Source: LMUY01 sp964242215
GTDB taxonomy: Bacteria; Pseudomonadota; Alphaproteobacteria; Acetobacterales; Acetobacteraceae
Reading direction: 5' to 3'
Assembly (NCBI GenBank): GCA_964242215.1
Contig: CAXTCJ010000001.1
Coordinates: forward strand, 124,001-188,000
Length of the DNA stretch: 64,000 nt
Shown here: piece after piece, positions 46,526 to 54,952 of the stretch
How the letters are laid out: the number at the start of each line of letters is the position of its first letter
Position numbering within the stretch: position 1 is the first letter of the stretch
Notes under the pieces: generated by a model
The model's database searches: none
What the model was told of the DNA's origin: nothing
The model's input: only the letters and a program-made list of their open reading frames with translations
Translations under genes and position numbers: made by a program

Positions 46526-48183
46526 CAGGTAATCGTCGCGTTGGCCAGGAAGGCCTGCGAGATCGCCGTAATCTCCACGCCGCTGACGTTGGACGCGGTG
46601 GCCGCCAGATAGTCGTAGAAATACGCGTAGATCACCGGCGTCTCGTCCAGCAGCAGCGTCTGGATCTTGCCCGCGGTCTCCCGCTGGGTCTTGAGGTCGG
46701 TGGTGGCGATGTATTGCGCGACCAGCTTGTCGTAGTCCGGGCTCTTGAAATGCGCGGCGTTCCAGGCGCCCGTGCTCAGCAGCGGCGCGCCAAGCAGCAC
46801 GTTCGGCACACCACGATGGCCGTAATCGGTGATGCCCATCTCGGAGTCGAGCCAGTCCGACTCGCCGGGGTGGGCCTTGCCGTAGTACGCGCTATCGGCC
46901 TCGATCTTCAGGTTGATCTTGATGCCGATCTGCGCGGCCGCGTTCTGGATCAGCACGGCGTAGTCCGGGATTTCCTGCACCCGTTCCGTGGTCAACGTCG
47001 CCTCGAACCCGTTTGGCACGCCGGCGGCGGCCATCAGCGCCTTGGCGGCCGGAATGTCCTTCTTGCGCTGTGATACCGCCGGGTCGGTCGAGGGATACAC
47101 TGGCGCGAATGGCGAATCGTTACCGGGTTCGGCCAGGCCACGGAACAAGCCGGCGACCAGGGCCGGGCGGTCCAAGGTCATCGCGATCGCCTGGCGGACG
47201 CGCTTGTCGGCGAATTTCGGCACGTCGGTGCGCATGTGCACGGCGCGGTGCGTGGCGGCGCGCAGCTTGATCAGCTTCACGTCCGGATCGTTGATCATGC
47301 CCTGCGCACCTTGCACGGCGAGGATGCTGATCACGTCCACCTGGCCGCCCTGCAATGCCAGCACCTGTGGCTGCTGGTCGGCGTAGAAGGTGAATTCCGT
47401 GCGCGCCGGCAACGCCTTCGGTCCCCAGTAATCCGGGTTGCGGACGAAGCTGGCGCCGACCTTGGGCGTGTATTTCTCGAGCTTGAACGGACCTGTGCCG
47501 TTGAAGTTCTTCTCGAAATCGCTGGCGTAATCGGCGGGCAGAATGATCGCGTTGTAGTTGTCCGACGACACGATATACGGGAAGTTCCCGTTCGGCGCGT
47601 CCAGATGGAACGCCACCGTCAGGTCGTCGACCTTTCGCGTGCCGCCGAGCGACAGCACGCCGCGGAACGCCGACAGCGCATTGGATCCGTTCTTCGGGTT
47701 GGCCAAACGGTCCATCGTGGCCACCACGTCGTCGGCATTCAGCACGTGGCCGTTGTGGAATTTCACGTCGGGACGCAGCTTGAACGTCCACACCGAGCCG
47801 TCGTCGTTCGGCGTCCACGACAGCGCGAGCCACGGCTTCAGCACCAGGTTAGGCTGGTCGATGGCGAGGAATTCTCCCGTCTGCATCAGCATCAGACCGC
47901 CGCCGGAATTCGCCACCGTGACCGGCTCGATGGCGCCGGAGGGCAGCGGGGCGGCGACGCGGATGGTGGCGTCGGCCTTGCCCTGAGCGCGCGCGCGTCC
48001 CGTGCCGAGCAGGTCCACGCCCAACAGGCCACCCAGCAGCGGCACCGCCAATCCGAACCGGCTGCCCTCGCGCAACAGCGAGCGCCGATCCAGATGGCCG
48101 GCCAGGAACTCGTCCACAACATGGTTTTGCAGCGGGGTCGCTTCGGCGCGGATGCGATCCAAGAAATGGGGCGAACGGCGCAT
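46525..48183 (-). CDS. ABC transporter substrate-binding protein, SBP_bac_5, third system
   Basis: A 552-residue binding protein. The ATG at 48183 follows an AGGAG. About 30 residues precede a twin-arginine motif (LDRRSLLREGSRFGL), then a long hydrophobic stretch, a pattern usual for this Tat-exported subgroup. Canonical order follows: VANSGGGLMLMQTGEFLAID, VKFHNGHVLNADDVVATMD, GTGPFKLEKYTPKVG, LMAAAGVPNGFEATL and a normal C-terminal lobe. An ATG 36 bases upstream is an alternative start. It heads a six-gene run ending in the two flavoenzymes, so the ligand is likely their substrate, perhaps an opine-like imino acid. Confidence 0.92.
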   Translation of the reverse strand: MRRSPHFLDRIRAEATPLQNHVVDEFLAGHLDRRSLLREGSRFGLAVPLLGGLLGVDLLGTGRARAQGKADATIRVAAPLPSGAIEPVTVANSGGGLMLMQTGEFLAIDQPNLVLKPWLALSWTPNDDGSVWTFKLRPDVKFHNGHVLNADDVVATMDRLANPKNGSNALSAFRGVLSLGGTRKVDDLTVAFHLDAPNGNFPYIVSSDNYNAIILPADYASDFEKNFNGTGPFKLEKYTPKVGASFVRNPDYWGPKALPARTEFTFYADQQPQVLALQGGQVDVISILAVQGAQGMINDPDVKLIKLRAATHRAVHMRTDVPKFADKRVRQAIAMTLDRPALVAGLFRGLAEPGNDSPFAPVYPSTDPAVSQRKKDIPAAKALMAAAGVPNGFEATLTTERVQEIPDYAVLIQNAAAQIGIKINLKIEADSAYYGKAHPGESDWLDSEMGITDYGHRGVPNVLLGAPLLSTGAWNAAHFKSPDYDKLVAQYIATTDLKTQRETAGKIQTLLLDETPVIYAYFYDYLAATASNVSGVEITAISQAFLANATIT

Positions 48184-48324
48184 TGCTTGGACGCTCCTAA
48201 GGGGCGGAATACGAAACATAGGGTAGCAATTACCGTGCCCAAAACGGCATGGGCGCGCAACCCGGCTTGCTTGCGACAGCGCCTGGGTCGAGCATGGCGC
48301 GCGAACAGCGGAGGCGAGCACGCA

Positions 48325-49458
48325 ATGAAGGCCCTCATCGTCGGCGGCGGAATCGCCGGGCTCTCGACCGCGTGGGCACTGGCCCGGCGCGGCGTTACCG
48401 TCGAGCTGTTCGAGCAAGGGCCGCTGCCCAACCCCCGCGCCTCCTCCTACGACGAGCACCGCATCACCCGCCACGCCTATGGCCGCATGGAGGGCTACGC
48501 GCACCTGATGCCGGAGGCGTTCCGGGTGTGGGACCAGCTGTGGCAGGCGACCGGCACCTCGCACTACGAACCCTGCGGCGCGGTGTACTTCCTACGTCGC
48601 GAGGACGGCTGGCACGACGCCGTCAGCCGCTCCCTGGGCGAAATGGGCATCGCGCAACACGACGTCCCGCTGGACCAGGTGGAGCGGCGCTTCCCCATGG
48701 TGGACCCCGCCGGCCTGCTGCGCGTGGTCGAAACCGAGGGCGCGGGCATGCTGTTCCCCGTGCGCATCCTCACCGACCTGGTCGTGCTGCTCGGCCGCTT
48801 AGGCGTCACGCTGCGCACCGGCACGCATGTCGACGAGGTGGACCCCGAGCACGGCCGCGTGCGGGTGGGCGACACGACCCATGAGGGCGATGTCGTCGTG
48901 GTGGCGGCGGGCGCCTGGGCGGACCGGCTGGTGCCGGGGCTGCGCGGCGTGGGCGTGCCGTCCCGGCAGGCCGTGCTGTATCTGTCGCCGCCGCCTGACC
49001 TGGCGCAAGCCTGGGCCGAGGCGCCGGTGATGCTGGACCTGCAGGCGGAGGGCGGCCTGTATACCCTGCCGCCGCGGCGCGGCACCCGGCTCAAGATCGG
49101 CGACCACGTGTTCTCCCGCACTGGCAACCCGGACGAGGACCGCGTCGCCACCGCGCACGACCTGGAGCGGCTGTGGCCGGCGGCGCGGGCCACCTATCGC
49201 GACCTCGACCGCTACGCCGTGCTCGAACCCAAGGCCTGCTTCTACACCGTGACCGAGGACGAGGGCTTCTTGGTCCACCCGACGGGCGCCGCCGGGTGGC
49301 TGGTCAGCGCCTGCTCGGGGCACGGCTTCAAGCTCGGTTCCTTGATAGGGGACTTGGTCGGGCGTGCTATCACCGGGGAAATGCCCGCCGCCGAGGTCAC
49401 CGAACTCGCGGCCGGGCGGACCACCACGCCGCGCTGGCGCCAATCGATCGCGGCCTGA
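48325..49458 (+). CDS. Monomeric sarcosine oxidase-like FAD amine oxidase
   Basis: A 377-residue DAO-fold enzyme; the ATG is preceded by cggaggcg. The FAD motif is VGGGIAGLSTAWALARRGV (about 6-24). The sarcosine-oxidase/SolA marks are clear: SSYDEHRITRHAYG for the flavin pocket, the likely covalent-flavin Cys in KACFYTVTEDEGF, and ACSGHGFKLGSLIGDL near the end. Such enzymes oxidise N-methyl groups of sarcosine, N-methyltryptophan or similar, giving H2O2 and formaldehyde. The Rieske gene follows 41 bases later, which suggests sequential N-demethylation. Confidence 0.88.
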   Translation: MKALIVGGGIAGLSTAWALARRGVTVELFEQGPLPNPRASSYDEHRITRHAYGRMEGYAHLMPEAFRVWDQLWQATGTSHYEPCGAVYFLRREDGWHDAVSRSLGEMGIAQHDVPLDQVERRFPMVDPAGLLRVVETEGAGMLFPVRILTDLVVLLGRLGVTLRTGTHVDEVDPEHGRVRVGDTTHEGDVVVVAAGAWADRLVPGLRGVGVPSRQAVLYLSPPPDLAQAWAEAPVMLDLQAEGGLYTLPPRRGTRLKIGDHVFSRTGNPDEDRVATAHDLERLWPAARATYRDLDRYAVLEPKACFYTVTEDEGFLVHPTGAAGWLVSACSGHGFKLGSLIGDLVGRAITGEMPAAEVTELAAGRTTTPRWRQSIAA

Positions 49459-49486
49459 CCATCGCTGCCTGACCATCGCTGCCTGA
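49453..49486. repeat. Short tandem repeat, 14-base unit
   Basis: gcctgaccatcgct occurs twice in a row, followed by a partial third unit (gcctga). The first unit contains the stop of the sarcosine-oxidase-like gene, and the array ends just before the aggag of the Rieske gene. It is probably a slippage duplication. Confidence 0.85.
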
Positions 49487-49499
49487 TAGGAGCACCGTT

Positions 49500-50717
49500 T
49501 TGCTGGACCTCGCGCGTATCCGCCGCCTGCTCGACCAACGCCGGCCCGGCCATGCCCTGCCCCAGGCATTCTACACCGACCCCGACATCCTCCAGTTCGA
49601 CATGGAGGCGATCTATGGCCGCAGCTGGATCATGGCCGGGTTCGAGGCGGAATTGCCCGAGCCGGGCTGCACCCTGGCACTGACGATCGGCCGCAACCCG
49701 GTCGTGGTGGTGCGCGGGCGGGACGGAACGTTGCGCGCGTTCCACAATTCCTGCCGCCATCGCGGCGCCCAGATCTGTGCACCCGGGGCCGCGCGCCGCC
49801 CCCGCCTGGTGTGCCCGTATCACCAGTGGAGCTACGACCTCGAGGGCCATTTGGTGAACGCCCCGCGCATGCCGGATTGGTTCCAACCGGGGGAGCACAG
49901 CCTCAACCCGGTGGCGCTGCGCACGGTGGCGGGCACGGTTTACATCTGCCTCGGCGAACAGCCCCCGGAGTTCGACGATTTCCACGACCGGTTCGAGCCG
50001 TTGCTGGCGCCGCACCAGCTCGGCCGGACCAAGGTCGCGCACGTGGCAACGCTGGTGGAGAAGGCCAACTGGAAGCTGGTGATGGAGAACGCGCGCGAAT
50101 GCTACCACTGCGCCGTCAACCACCCGGAACTATCCGTCACCTTCCCGGTCGGCCGCCGCTCGCTCAGCCAGGAGGAGCAGGCCAACCTGCAAATCGGGTT
50201 CGCCGCCCGGATGGCCGAGCAAGGCCTGCCCTGTGGCCCGGAAGAAGGCAGTTGGTGGCAGGCGGGGCGGTTCTCGCTCAACCCGGGCACGAGTTCATTG
50301 ACGCTGGACGGGCAACCCTGCGTGAAGCGCACGATCGGCGACGTGGGCAACGGCGATGTCGGCTCCCTGCGCTGGGCGCTGGAGCCACACAGCTTCGCCC
50401 ACGCGCTCGGCGACTACGTGTTCATGTTCAGTGCCATGCCGACCGGACCGGAGGAGACGGTGGTGACGGGCAAATGGCTGGTCAGCGCCGATGCGGTGGA
50501 GGGCGAGGATTATACCGTGGCCGGCCTGACGGAACTGTGGGACCGCACGAATTTGCAGGACCGCGAGCTGGCGGAGAACAACCAGCGCGGGGTGAACAGC
50601 CAAGGGTTCGTGCCGGGTCCGTACTCGGAGCAGGCAGAGTCGTTGGTGCTACGGTTCGTGGATTGGTATTGCGATACCGCCAGCCGCTATTTGGACACCA
50701 GCATAGCAGCGGCATAG
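49500..50717 (+). CDS. Rieske non-heme iron oxygenase, large subunit (GbcA-like)
   Basis: A 405-residue ring-hydroxylating-type oxygenase from a TTG after ataggag. The Rieske cluster ligands are CRH and CPYH (NSCRHRGAQIC ... LVCPYHQWSYD). The mononuclear iron region is NWKLVMENARECYHCAVNHP, with the bridging Glu/Asp and two His. Length and this motif fit the quaternary-amine N-demethylase branch (glycine betaine, stachydrine, carnitine), but aromatic substrates are possible. The NAD(P)H reductase that must feed it is not in the window. Confidence 0.9.
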   Translation: MLDLARIRRLLDQRRPGHALPQAFYTDPDILQFDMEAIYGRSWIMAGFEAELPEPGCTLALTIGRNPVVVVRGRDGTLRAFHNSCRHRGAQICAPGAARRPRLVCPYHQWSYDLEGHLVNAPRMPDWFQPGEHSLNPVALRTVAGTVYICLGEQPPEFDDFHDRFEPLLAPHQLGRTKVAHVATLVEKANWKLVMENARECYHCAVNHPELSVTFPVGRRSLSQEEQANLQIGFAARMAEQGLPCGPEEGSWWQAGRFSLNPGTSSLTLDGQPCVKRTIGDVGNGDVGSLRWALEPHSFAHALGDYVFMFSAMPTGPEETVVTGKWLVSADAVEGEDYTVAGLTELWDRTNLQDRELAENNQRGVNSQGFVPGPYSEQAESLVLRFVDWYCDTASRYLDTSIAAA

Positions 50718-50758
50718 GGCGGATAAGCGGGGCGCCATTCGCCGAGCGTACAGTACGA

Positions 50759-52087
50759 TCACCGAGCAAACGAGTTCACGGGCCGTGTCAGCCCCAAATG
50801 GTCGCGCAGCATCGCCCCTGCATAATCCGCCCGGAATAGACCGCGGTCCTGCAGCACCGGCACCACTGTGTCGACGAATGCCTCCAGCCCGTCCGGATGG
50901 GTCGGGGCCAGGATGTTGAACCCGTCGCACGCCTCGCCCGCGAACCAGCGCTCCATCTCGTCGGCGATGCTCTCGGCAGTGCCGATCATCGTCAGGTGGC
51001 CGCGCGCGAGCAACATGCGGTGCGCGATCTGGGCCAGGGTCAAGCCCTCCTGCCCCAGCAACTCGATCATCTTGAACCGGCCCTGGCCGCCGTTGATGGC
51101 CGGCAGGTCGGGTAACGGCCCATCCGGATCGTACCGCGTCAGGTCGTGGTCGACGAGGTCCGACAGATAGGGAATACCGATCTCGGCCGGGATCAGCGCT
51201 TGCAGCGCGGCGTATTTCTCCTGCGCCTCCGCCTGCGTGCGGCCCACCACCGGCATCAGGCCGGGCATGATCTTCAGGCTGCCAGACGCCCGGCCCGCGG
51301 CCGCGGCGAGCGCTTTCAGGCGGCGGGTGCGATCCTGCGCGTCGGCCATCGAGAGGTTGACGGTGAACACCAGATCCGCCTCGGTCGCCGCCAGCGCCAG
51401 CCCGGCGGGCGAGGTGCCGGCCTGGATCACCACCGGGTGGCCCTGCGGCGGGCGCGGCACATTCAGCGGACCGCGGACGGACAGGAACTCGCCCCGGTGA
51501 TCCAGATGGTGCACGCGCGCCGGGTCGGCAAACTGGCCAGTGGCCTTGTCGGCCGTGATTGCGCCGTCCTCCCAGCTATCCCACAGGCGGCGGACCACCC
51601 CCACGAACTCCGCAGCCCGGCGGTAGCGGGCATCGTGGTCCATGTGGCCGGACTGGCCGAAATTCTGCGCCTCCTGCACCGTCGAGGAGGTGACGACGTT
51701 CATCGCCGCCCGCCCGCCGCTCAGATGGTCAAGCGTCGCGAACTTGCGCGCCACGGCATAGGGTTCGTTGTAGGTGGTGGAGATGGTGCCCGCGAGCCCG
51801 ATCCGGTCCGTGCAGGCGGCCAGGGCCGACAGCAGGCTGATCGGCTCCGGCCGGATCGTCACCGTATGGCCGACGATGACGTCGTACGTGTCGTTGATCC
51901 CCACCCCGTCCGAGTGGAACACGAAATCGAACTTGCCCCGCTCGGCGGCCTGCGCGAGGCGGCGGTAGAAGCCGAGCCCCATCAGCCCTGCCACCGGTGT
52001 GTCCGGGTGACGCCACGCGGCGACATGGTTGCCCAGGTTGAACAGGAAGGCACCCAGATGCATCTGGCGCGGCGCTTGCGTGGACAT
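50759..52087 (-). CDS. LLM-class flavin-dependent monooxygenase (NtaA/SnaA/DszA type) 3
   Basis: A 442-residue relative of the two monooxygenases at 37-40 kb, with FLFNLGNHVAAWRHPDTP, STTYNEPYAVARKFATLDHL, GRAAMNVVTSSTVQEAQNFG, RGPLNVPRPPQGHPVVIQAG and DGFNILAPTHPDGLEAF. The insertion GHMDHDARYRRAAEFV is also typical. It is more distant from those two than they are from each other. It converges on the Rieske gene and is divergent from the 2-hydroxyacid dehydrogenase across 62 bases, which must hold both promoters. Confidence 0.93.
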   Translation of the reverse strand: MSTQAPRQMHLGAFLFNLGNHVAAWRHPDTPVAGLMGLGFYRRLAQAAERGKFDFVFHSDGVGINDTYDVIVGHTVTIRPEPISLLSALAACTDRIGLAGTISTTYNEPYAVARKFATLDHLSGGRAAMNVVTSSTVQEAQNFGQSGHMDHDARYRRAAEFVGVVRRLWDSWEDGAITADKATGQFADPARVHHLDHRGEFLSVRGPLNVPRPPQGHPVVIQAGTSPAGLALAATEADLVFTVNLSMADAQDRTRRLKALAAAAGRASGSLKIMPGLMPVVGRTQAEAQEKYAALQALIPAEIGIPYLSDLVDHDLTRYDPDGPLPDLPAINGGQGRFKMIELLGQEGLTLAQIAHRMLLARGHLTMIGTAESIADEMERWFAGEACDGFNILAPTHPDGLEAFVDTVVPVLQDRGLFRADYAGAMLRDHLGLTRPVNSFAR

Positions 52088-52149
52088 CGGACAGATATGG
52101 CCAGACCCGGCACCGCGGTCTAGAGCCGCACCCTGCACAGGAGAACCGC

Positions 52150-53124
52150 ATGCGCATCCACATCCAGAACCTGCCCAGCATGTTCGGCGAGCCGATCAGC
52201 GAAGCCGAGTGGCAGGCCGCCGCCGAGCGCGCCAATCTCGGCGACCGCCACCATGTGACCCTGGGCCACGACATGGACGATTTTGCCGCCGCCATCGGCG
52301 AGGTCGAGGCGCTGGTGTCCGGCACGCGCGGCACGCAGGACCTGTTTCCGGTCGAAGCGCCGAAGCTGAAAGTGCTGTTCTGCACCTCAGCCGGGCTCGA
52401 CCCGGTGCCGTTCGACAGCATCCCGTCGCATGTGCAGGTGCTGAACAACCGCGGCGTGCATGCCCCGAAAGCCGGTGAATACGGCATCATGGCGCTGCTG
52501 ATGCTGGGCAACCAAATCCCCGCTCTGGTGACCAGCCAGCACGCCGGCAAGTGGGACCGGCGGCACTCCACCCTGCTCGCCGGCCGCACCGTCACCGTGG
52601 TTGGCCTCGGCAGCCTGGGCGGCGCGATCGCGGAGCAGGCAGCCCATTTCGGCATGCGGGTCACCGGCGTGCGCGCCCGCCCGGCCGAGCACCCGGCGTG
52701 CGAGCGCGTGCTGCCGACAGCGGAGTTGGACAGCGTGTTGCCGCAGACCGAATTCCTGGTGCTCGCCTGCCCGTTGACCGAGCAGACCCGCAACATCCTC
52801 GACCGCCGCCGCATCGGGCTGCTGCCGAAGGGTGCAGGGGTGGTGAATGTCGGCCGGGGCGGATTGGTGGAGCAGGACGCGCTGTGCGACGCGTTGGATA
52901 GCGGCGCACTCGGGGGGGCTGTGCTGGACGTGTTCGTGCCGGAGCCGGTGCCGGAGGGTCATCGCCTGTGGACGACGCCGAACCTGATCATGACGCCCCA
53001 CGTGTCGAGCGACGACCAAGCTGCCTACAATGCGCGCAGCCTGGACGTGTTCCTCGCCAATATCGCGCTGTTCGAGGCGGGCAAGCCGATGCCCAACCTA
53101 TTCGATCGGGCGCGGGGCTACTGA
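52150..53124 (+). CDS. D-isomer-specific 2-hydroxyacid dehydrogenase
   Basis: A 324-residue NAD-dependent dehydrogenase. The Rossmann motif is VGLGSLGGAIAEQAAHFG (about 153-170). The catalytic Arg is in NVGRGGLVEQDAL, the Glu in VFVPEPVPEGH and the His in IMTPHVSSDDQ. The sequence resembles glyoxylate/hydroxypyruvate reductases (GhrA/GhrB-like) in its C-terminal half. It reduces a 2-keto acid or oxidises a D-2-hydroxy acid. Its 3' end overlaps the convergent carbamoylase gene by 27 bases. Confidence 0.9.
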   Translation: MRIHIQNLPSMFGEPISEAEWQAAAERANLGDRHHVTLGHDMDDFAAAIGEVEALVSGTRGTQDLFPVEAPKLKVLFCTSAGLDPVPFDSIPSHVQVLNNRGVHAPKAGEYGIMALLMLGNQIPALVTSQHAGKWDRRHSTLLAGRTVTVVGLGSLGGAIAEQAAHFGMRVTGVRARPAEHPACERVLPTAELDSVLPQTEFLVLACPLTEQTRNILDRRRIGLLPKGAGVVNVGRGGLVEQDALCDALDSGALGGAVLDVFVPEPVPEGHRLWTTPNLIMTPHVSSDDQAAYNARSLDVFLANIALFEAGKPMPNLFDRARGY

Positions 53125-54021
53125 CAGCGTATAGGCCTGCGGCTGCAGGTTCTCGGCGGGGTTGAGGAACGCGCGGTAATACGCCGACAGGTCCATGTTG
53201 GCGCGGGTCACGATCAGCTCGTCCCCCAGGGATTGGCTGGTCGCGACCACCTGGCCGCTGGGGGCGATGATGCAACTGTGGCCGAGCAGCGGCACGCCCT
53301 CCTCCACCCCGGCCTTGGCGGCGGCGACGATCCACAGCCCGTTCTGATACGCCGCCGCCTGCATGCCGACGAGGTGGTGGAACACGCGCAACTCGTTTTG
53401 GTCGGGCCAGTCCGGTAGCTGGGCCGGCGTGTTGTAGCCGAGCAGCACGAGGTCGGCGTGGTTCATCGCGAGCGACCGGAACGTCTCGGGCCAGCGGCGG
53501 TCGTTGCAGATGGCCATTCCGACCCGGGTGCCGAAGGCGGGGAAGCTTGGGAAGCCGAGGTCGCCGATTTCGAAGTAGTACGGCTCCATGTGCTGGAACG
53601 GCAGCGCCGGGTCGAACACGCGGTTGCCGAGGATGTGGACCTTGCGGTACTTGCCAACGATGCGCCCGGTGGCGTCCACCAGCACCGAGCTGTTGAACCG
53701 GTGGCGAATGCCGTCCCGCCACTCCAGTTCGCAGTAGCCGAGATAGAAGCCGATCCCGAGTCGGGCCGCCTCGTCGAAAAGGGGCTGGGTGTCGGGACCC
53801 GGCATCTCGGTTTCGAAGAAGCTGTCGATCTCGGAATCGTCGGTGAGGTGCCAGCGTGGGAAGAACGTGGTCAGCGCCATTTCCGGGAAGGTCACGACAC
53901 TGCAGCCCGCGGCCGCGGCTTGGCGCAGCAGATCGATCAGCCGGCGGACGACCGTCTGCCGGCTATCGGTGCGAGCGATCGGCCCGAGTTGAGCGGCGCC
54001 TAGGGTTAGGAACAGAGTCAT
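53098..54021 (-). CDS. N-carbamoyl-D-amino-acid hydrolase-like nitrilase-superfamily enzyme
   Basis: A 307-residue carbon-nitrogen hydrolase. The catalytic triad is at the classic positions: Glu47 in VTFPEMALTTFFPRW, Lys127 in KYRKVHI and Cys172 in MAICNDRRWPE. The blocks TFFPRWHLTDDSEIDSFFET and the overall length closely match bacterial D-carbamoylases, which release ammonia and CO2 from N-carbamoyl-D-amino acids. It is the last gene of a run that includes an ABC transporter and a cytosine-deaminase-like amidohydrolase, fitting a ureido-compound pathway. Confidence 0.92.
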   Translation of the reverse strand: MTLFLTLGAAQLGPIARTDSRQTVVRRLIDLLRQAAAAGCSVVTFPEMALTTFFPRWHLTDDSEIDSFFETEMPGPDTQPLFDEAARLGIGFYLGYCELEWRDGIRHRFNSSVLVDATGRIVGKYRKVHILGNRVFDPALPFQHMEPYYFEIGDLGFPSFPAFGTRVGMAICNDRRWPETFRSLAMNHADLVLLGYNTPAQLPDWPDQNELRVFHHLVGMQAAAYQNGLWIVAAAKAGVEEGVPLLGHSCIIAPSGQVVATSQSLGDELIVTRANMDLSAYYRAFLNPAENLQPQAYTLSVAPRPIE

Positions 54022-54035
54022 TAGGCCAAGCCTTT

Positions 54036-54160
54036 CTTCTCCCTCTCCCCTTGAGGGAGAGGGTCGGGGTGAGGGGGGGCCACAAACGATCTGGTGCCCA
54101 CGTCCAAGATTGTGCCGTTGCCTACCCCTCCCCTAACCCCTCCCTCAAGGAGAGGGGGAC
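54036..54160. repeat. Hairpin repeat family 3, copy 2
   Basis: The left hairpin (cttctccctctccccttgag / gggagaggg) matches 27763 onwards almost base for base. The right part (cctcccctaacccctccctc, aaggagaggggg) forms its own hairpin. It lies between the ATPase and carbamoylase genes on the same strand. Confidence 0.8.
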
Positions 54161-54169
54161 AAGCGGGAG

Positions 54170-54952
54170 CTAATGGTCGTCGCCCATCGCCCAGATCAGC
54201 GACAGCACTTCTTCCCGCGCCGCCACGAAATCCGGCCGGCTCTTCACGCTGCGGATGCCCTCCGCCGCATGGCCGCGCGCGAATGGCATCGGCAAGCGCT
54301 GCACGATCCGGCCGGGACGGGGCGACATCACCACCACCTCGGTGCCGAGATACACCGCCTCCTCCACGCTGTGGGTGATGAACACCACCGTCATGCCGGT
54401 GCGCCGCCATACCGCATGCAGTTCCTCCTGCATGCGCTCGCGGGTCAGCGCGTCCAGGGCGCCGAACGGTTCGTCCATCAGCAGCACCTTGGGCTCGTTG
54501 CACAGGGCGCGGGCGATCGCGAGGCGCTGCTGCATGCCGCCGGACAGCTCGTACGGGTAGCGGTCGCGGAACTCCCACAGCCCGGTCGTGCGCAGCCACT
54601 GCTCCACCCGCCCGGCGCTGGCCGACCGTCCCTGCCCCGTCATGCGCGGACCGAACCCGGCGTTGCCCGCCACCGTCAGCCACGGGAACAGCGCCGGCTG
54701 CTGGAACACCACACCCCGCTCCGGCCCCGGCCCGGTGACCGCCTGGCCGTCCACGCTCACCACCCCCATTGTCGGCGGCAGGAAGCCGGCGAGCGTCTGC
54801 ATCATGGTGGTCTTGCCGCATCCGGAGGGGCCCACGACGCACACGAAATCGCCGCGTTCGAAGCCGAGAGTGGCTCGCTCCAGCGCCCGCACCGCCGTCG
54901 CCCCGGTGCCGTAGTGCACCGAGACGTCGTCGAACTGGACGAAAGCCGTCAA
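54170..54952 (-). CDS. ABC transporter ATPase, nitrate/sulfonate/taurine type (SsuB/TauB-like)
   Basis: A 260-residue ATPase with a TTG start overlapping the binding-protein stop (TTGA). Walker A is GPSGCGKTT, then FQQPALFPWLTVAGN, the signature LSGGMQQRLAIARAL, Walker B VLLMDEPFGALDA and ITHSVEEAVYLG. The length and the QQPALFPWLTV form are typical of SsuB/TauB. It energises the two permeases at 56-58 kb. Confidence 0.93.
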   Translation of the reverse strand: MTAFVQFDDVSVHYGTGATAVRALERATLGFERGDFVCVVGPSGCGKTTMMQTLAGFLPPTMGVVSVDGQAVTGPGPERGVVFQQPALFPWLTVAGNAGFGPRMTGQGRSASAGRVEQWLRTTGLWEFRDRYPYELSGGMQQRLAIARALCNEPKVLLMDEPFGALDALTRERMQEELHAVWRRTGMTVVFITHSVEEAVYLGTEVVVMSPRPGRIVQRLPMPFARGHAAEGIRSVKSRPDFVAAREEVLSLIWAMGDDH

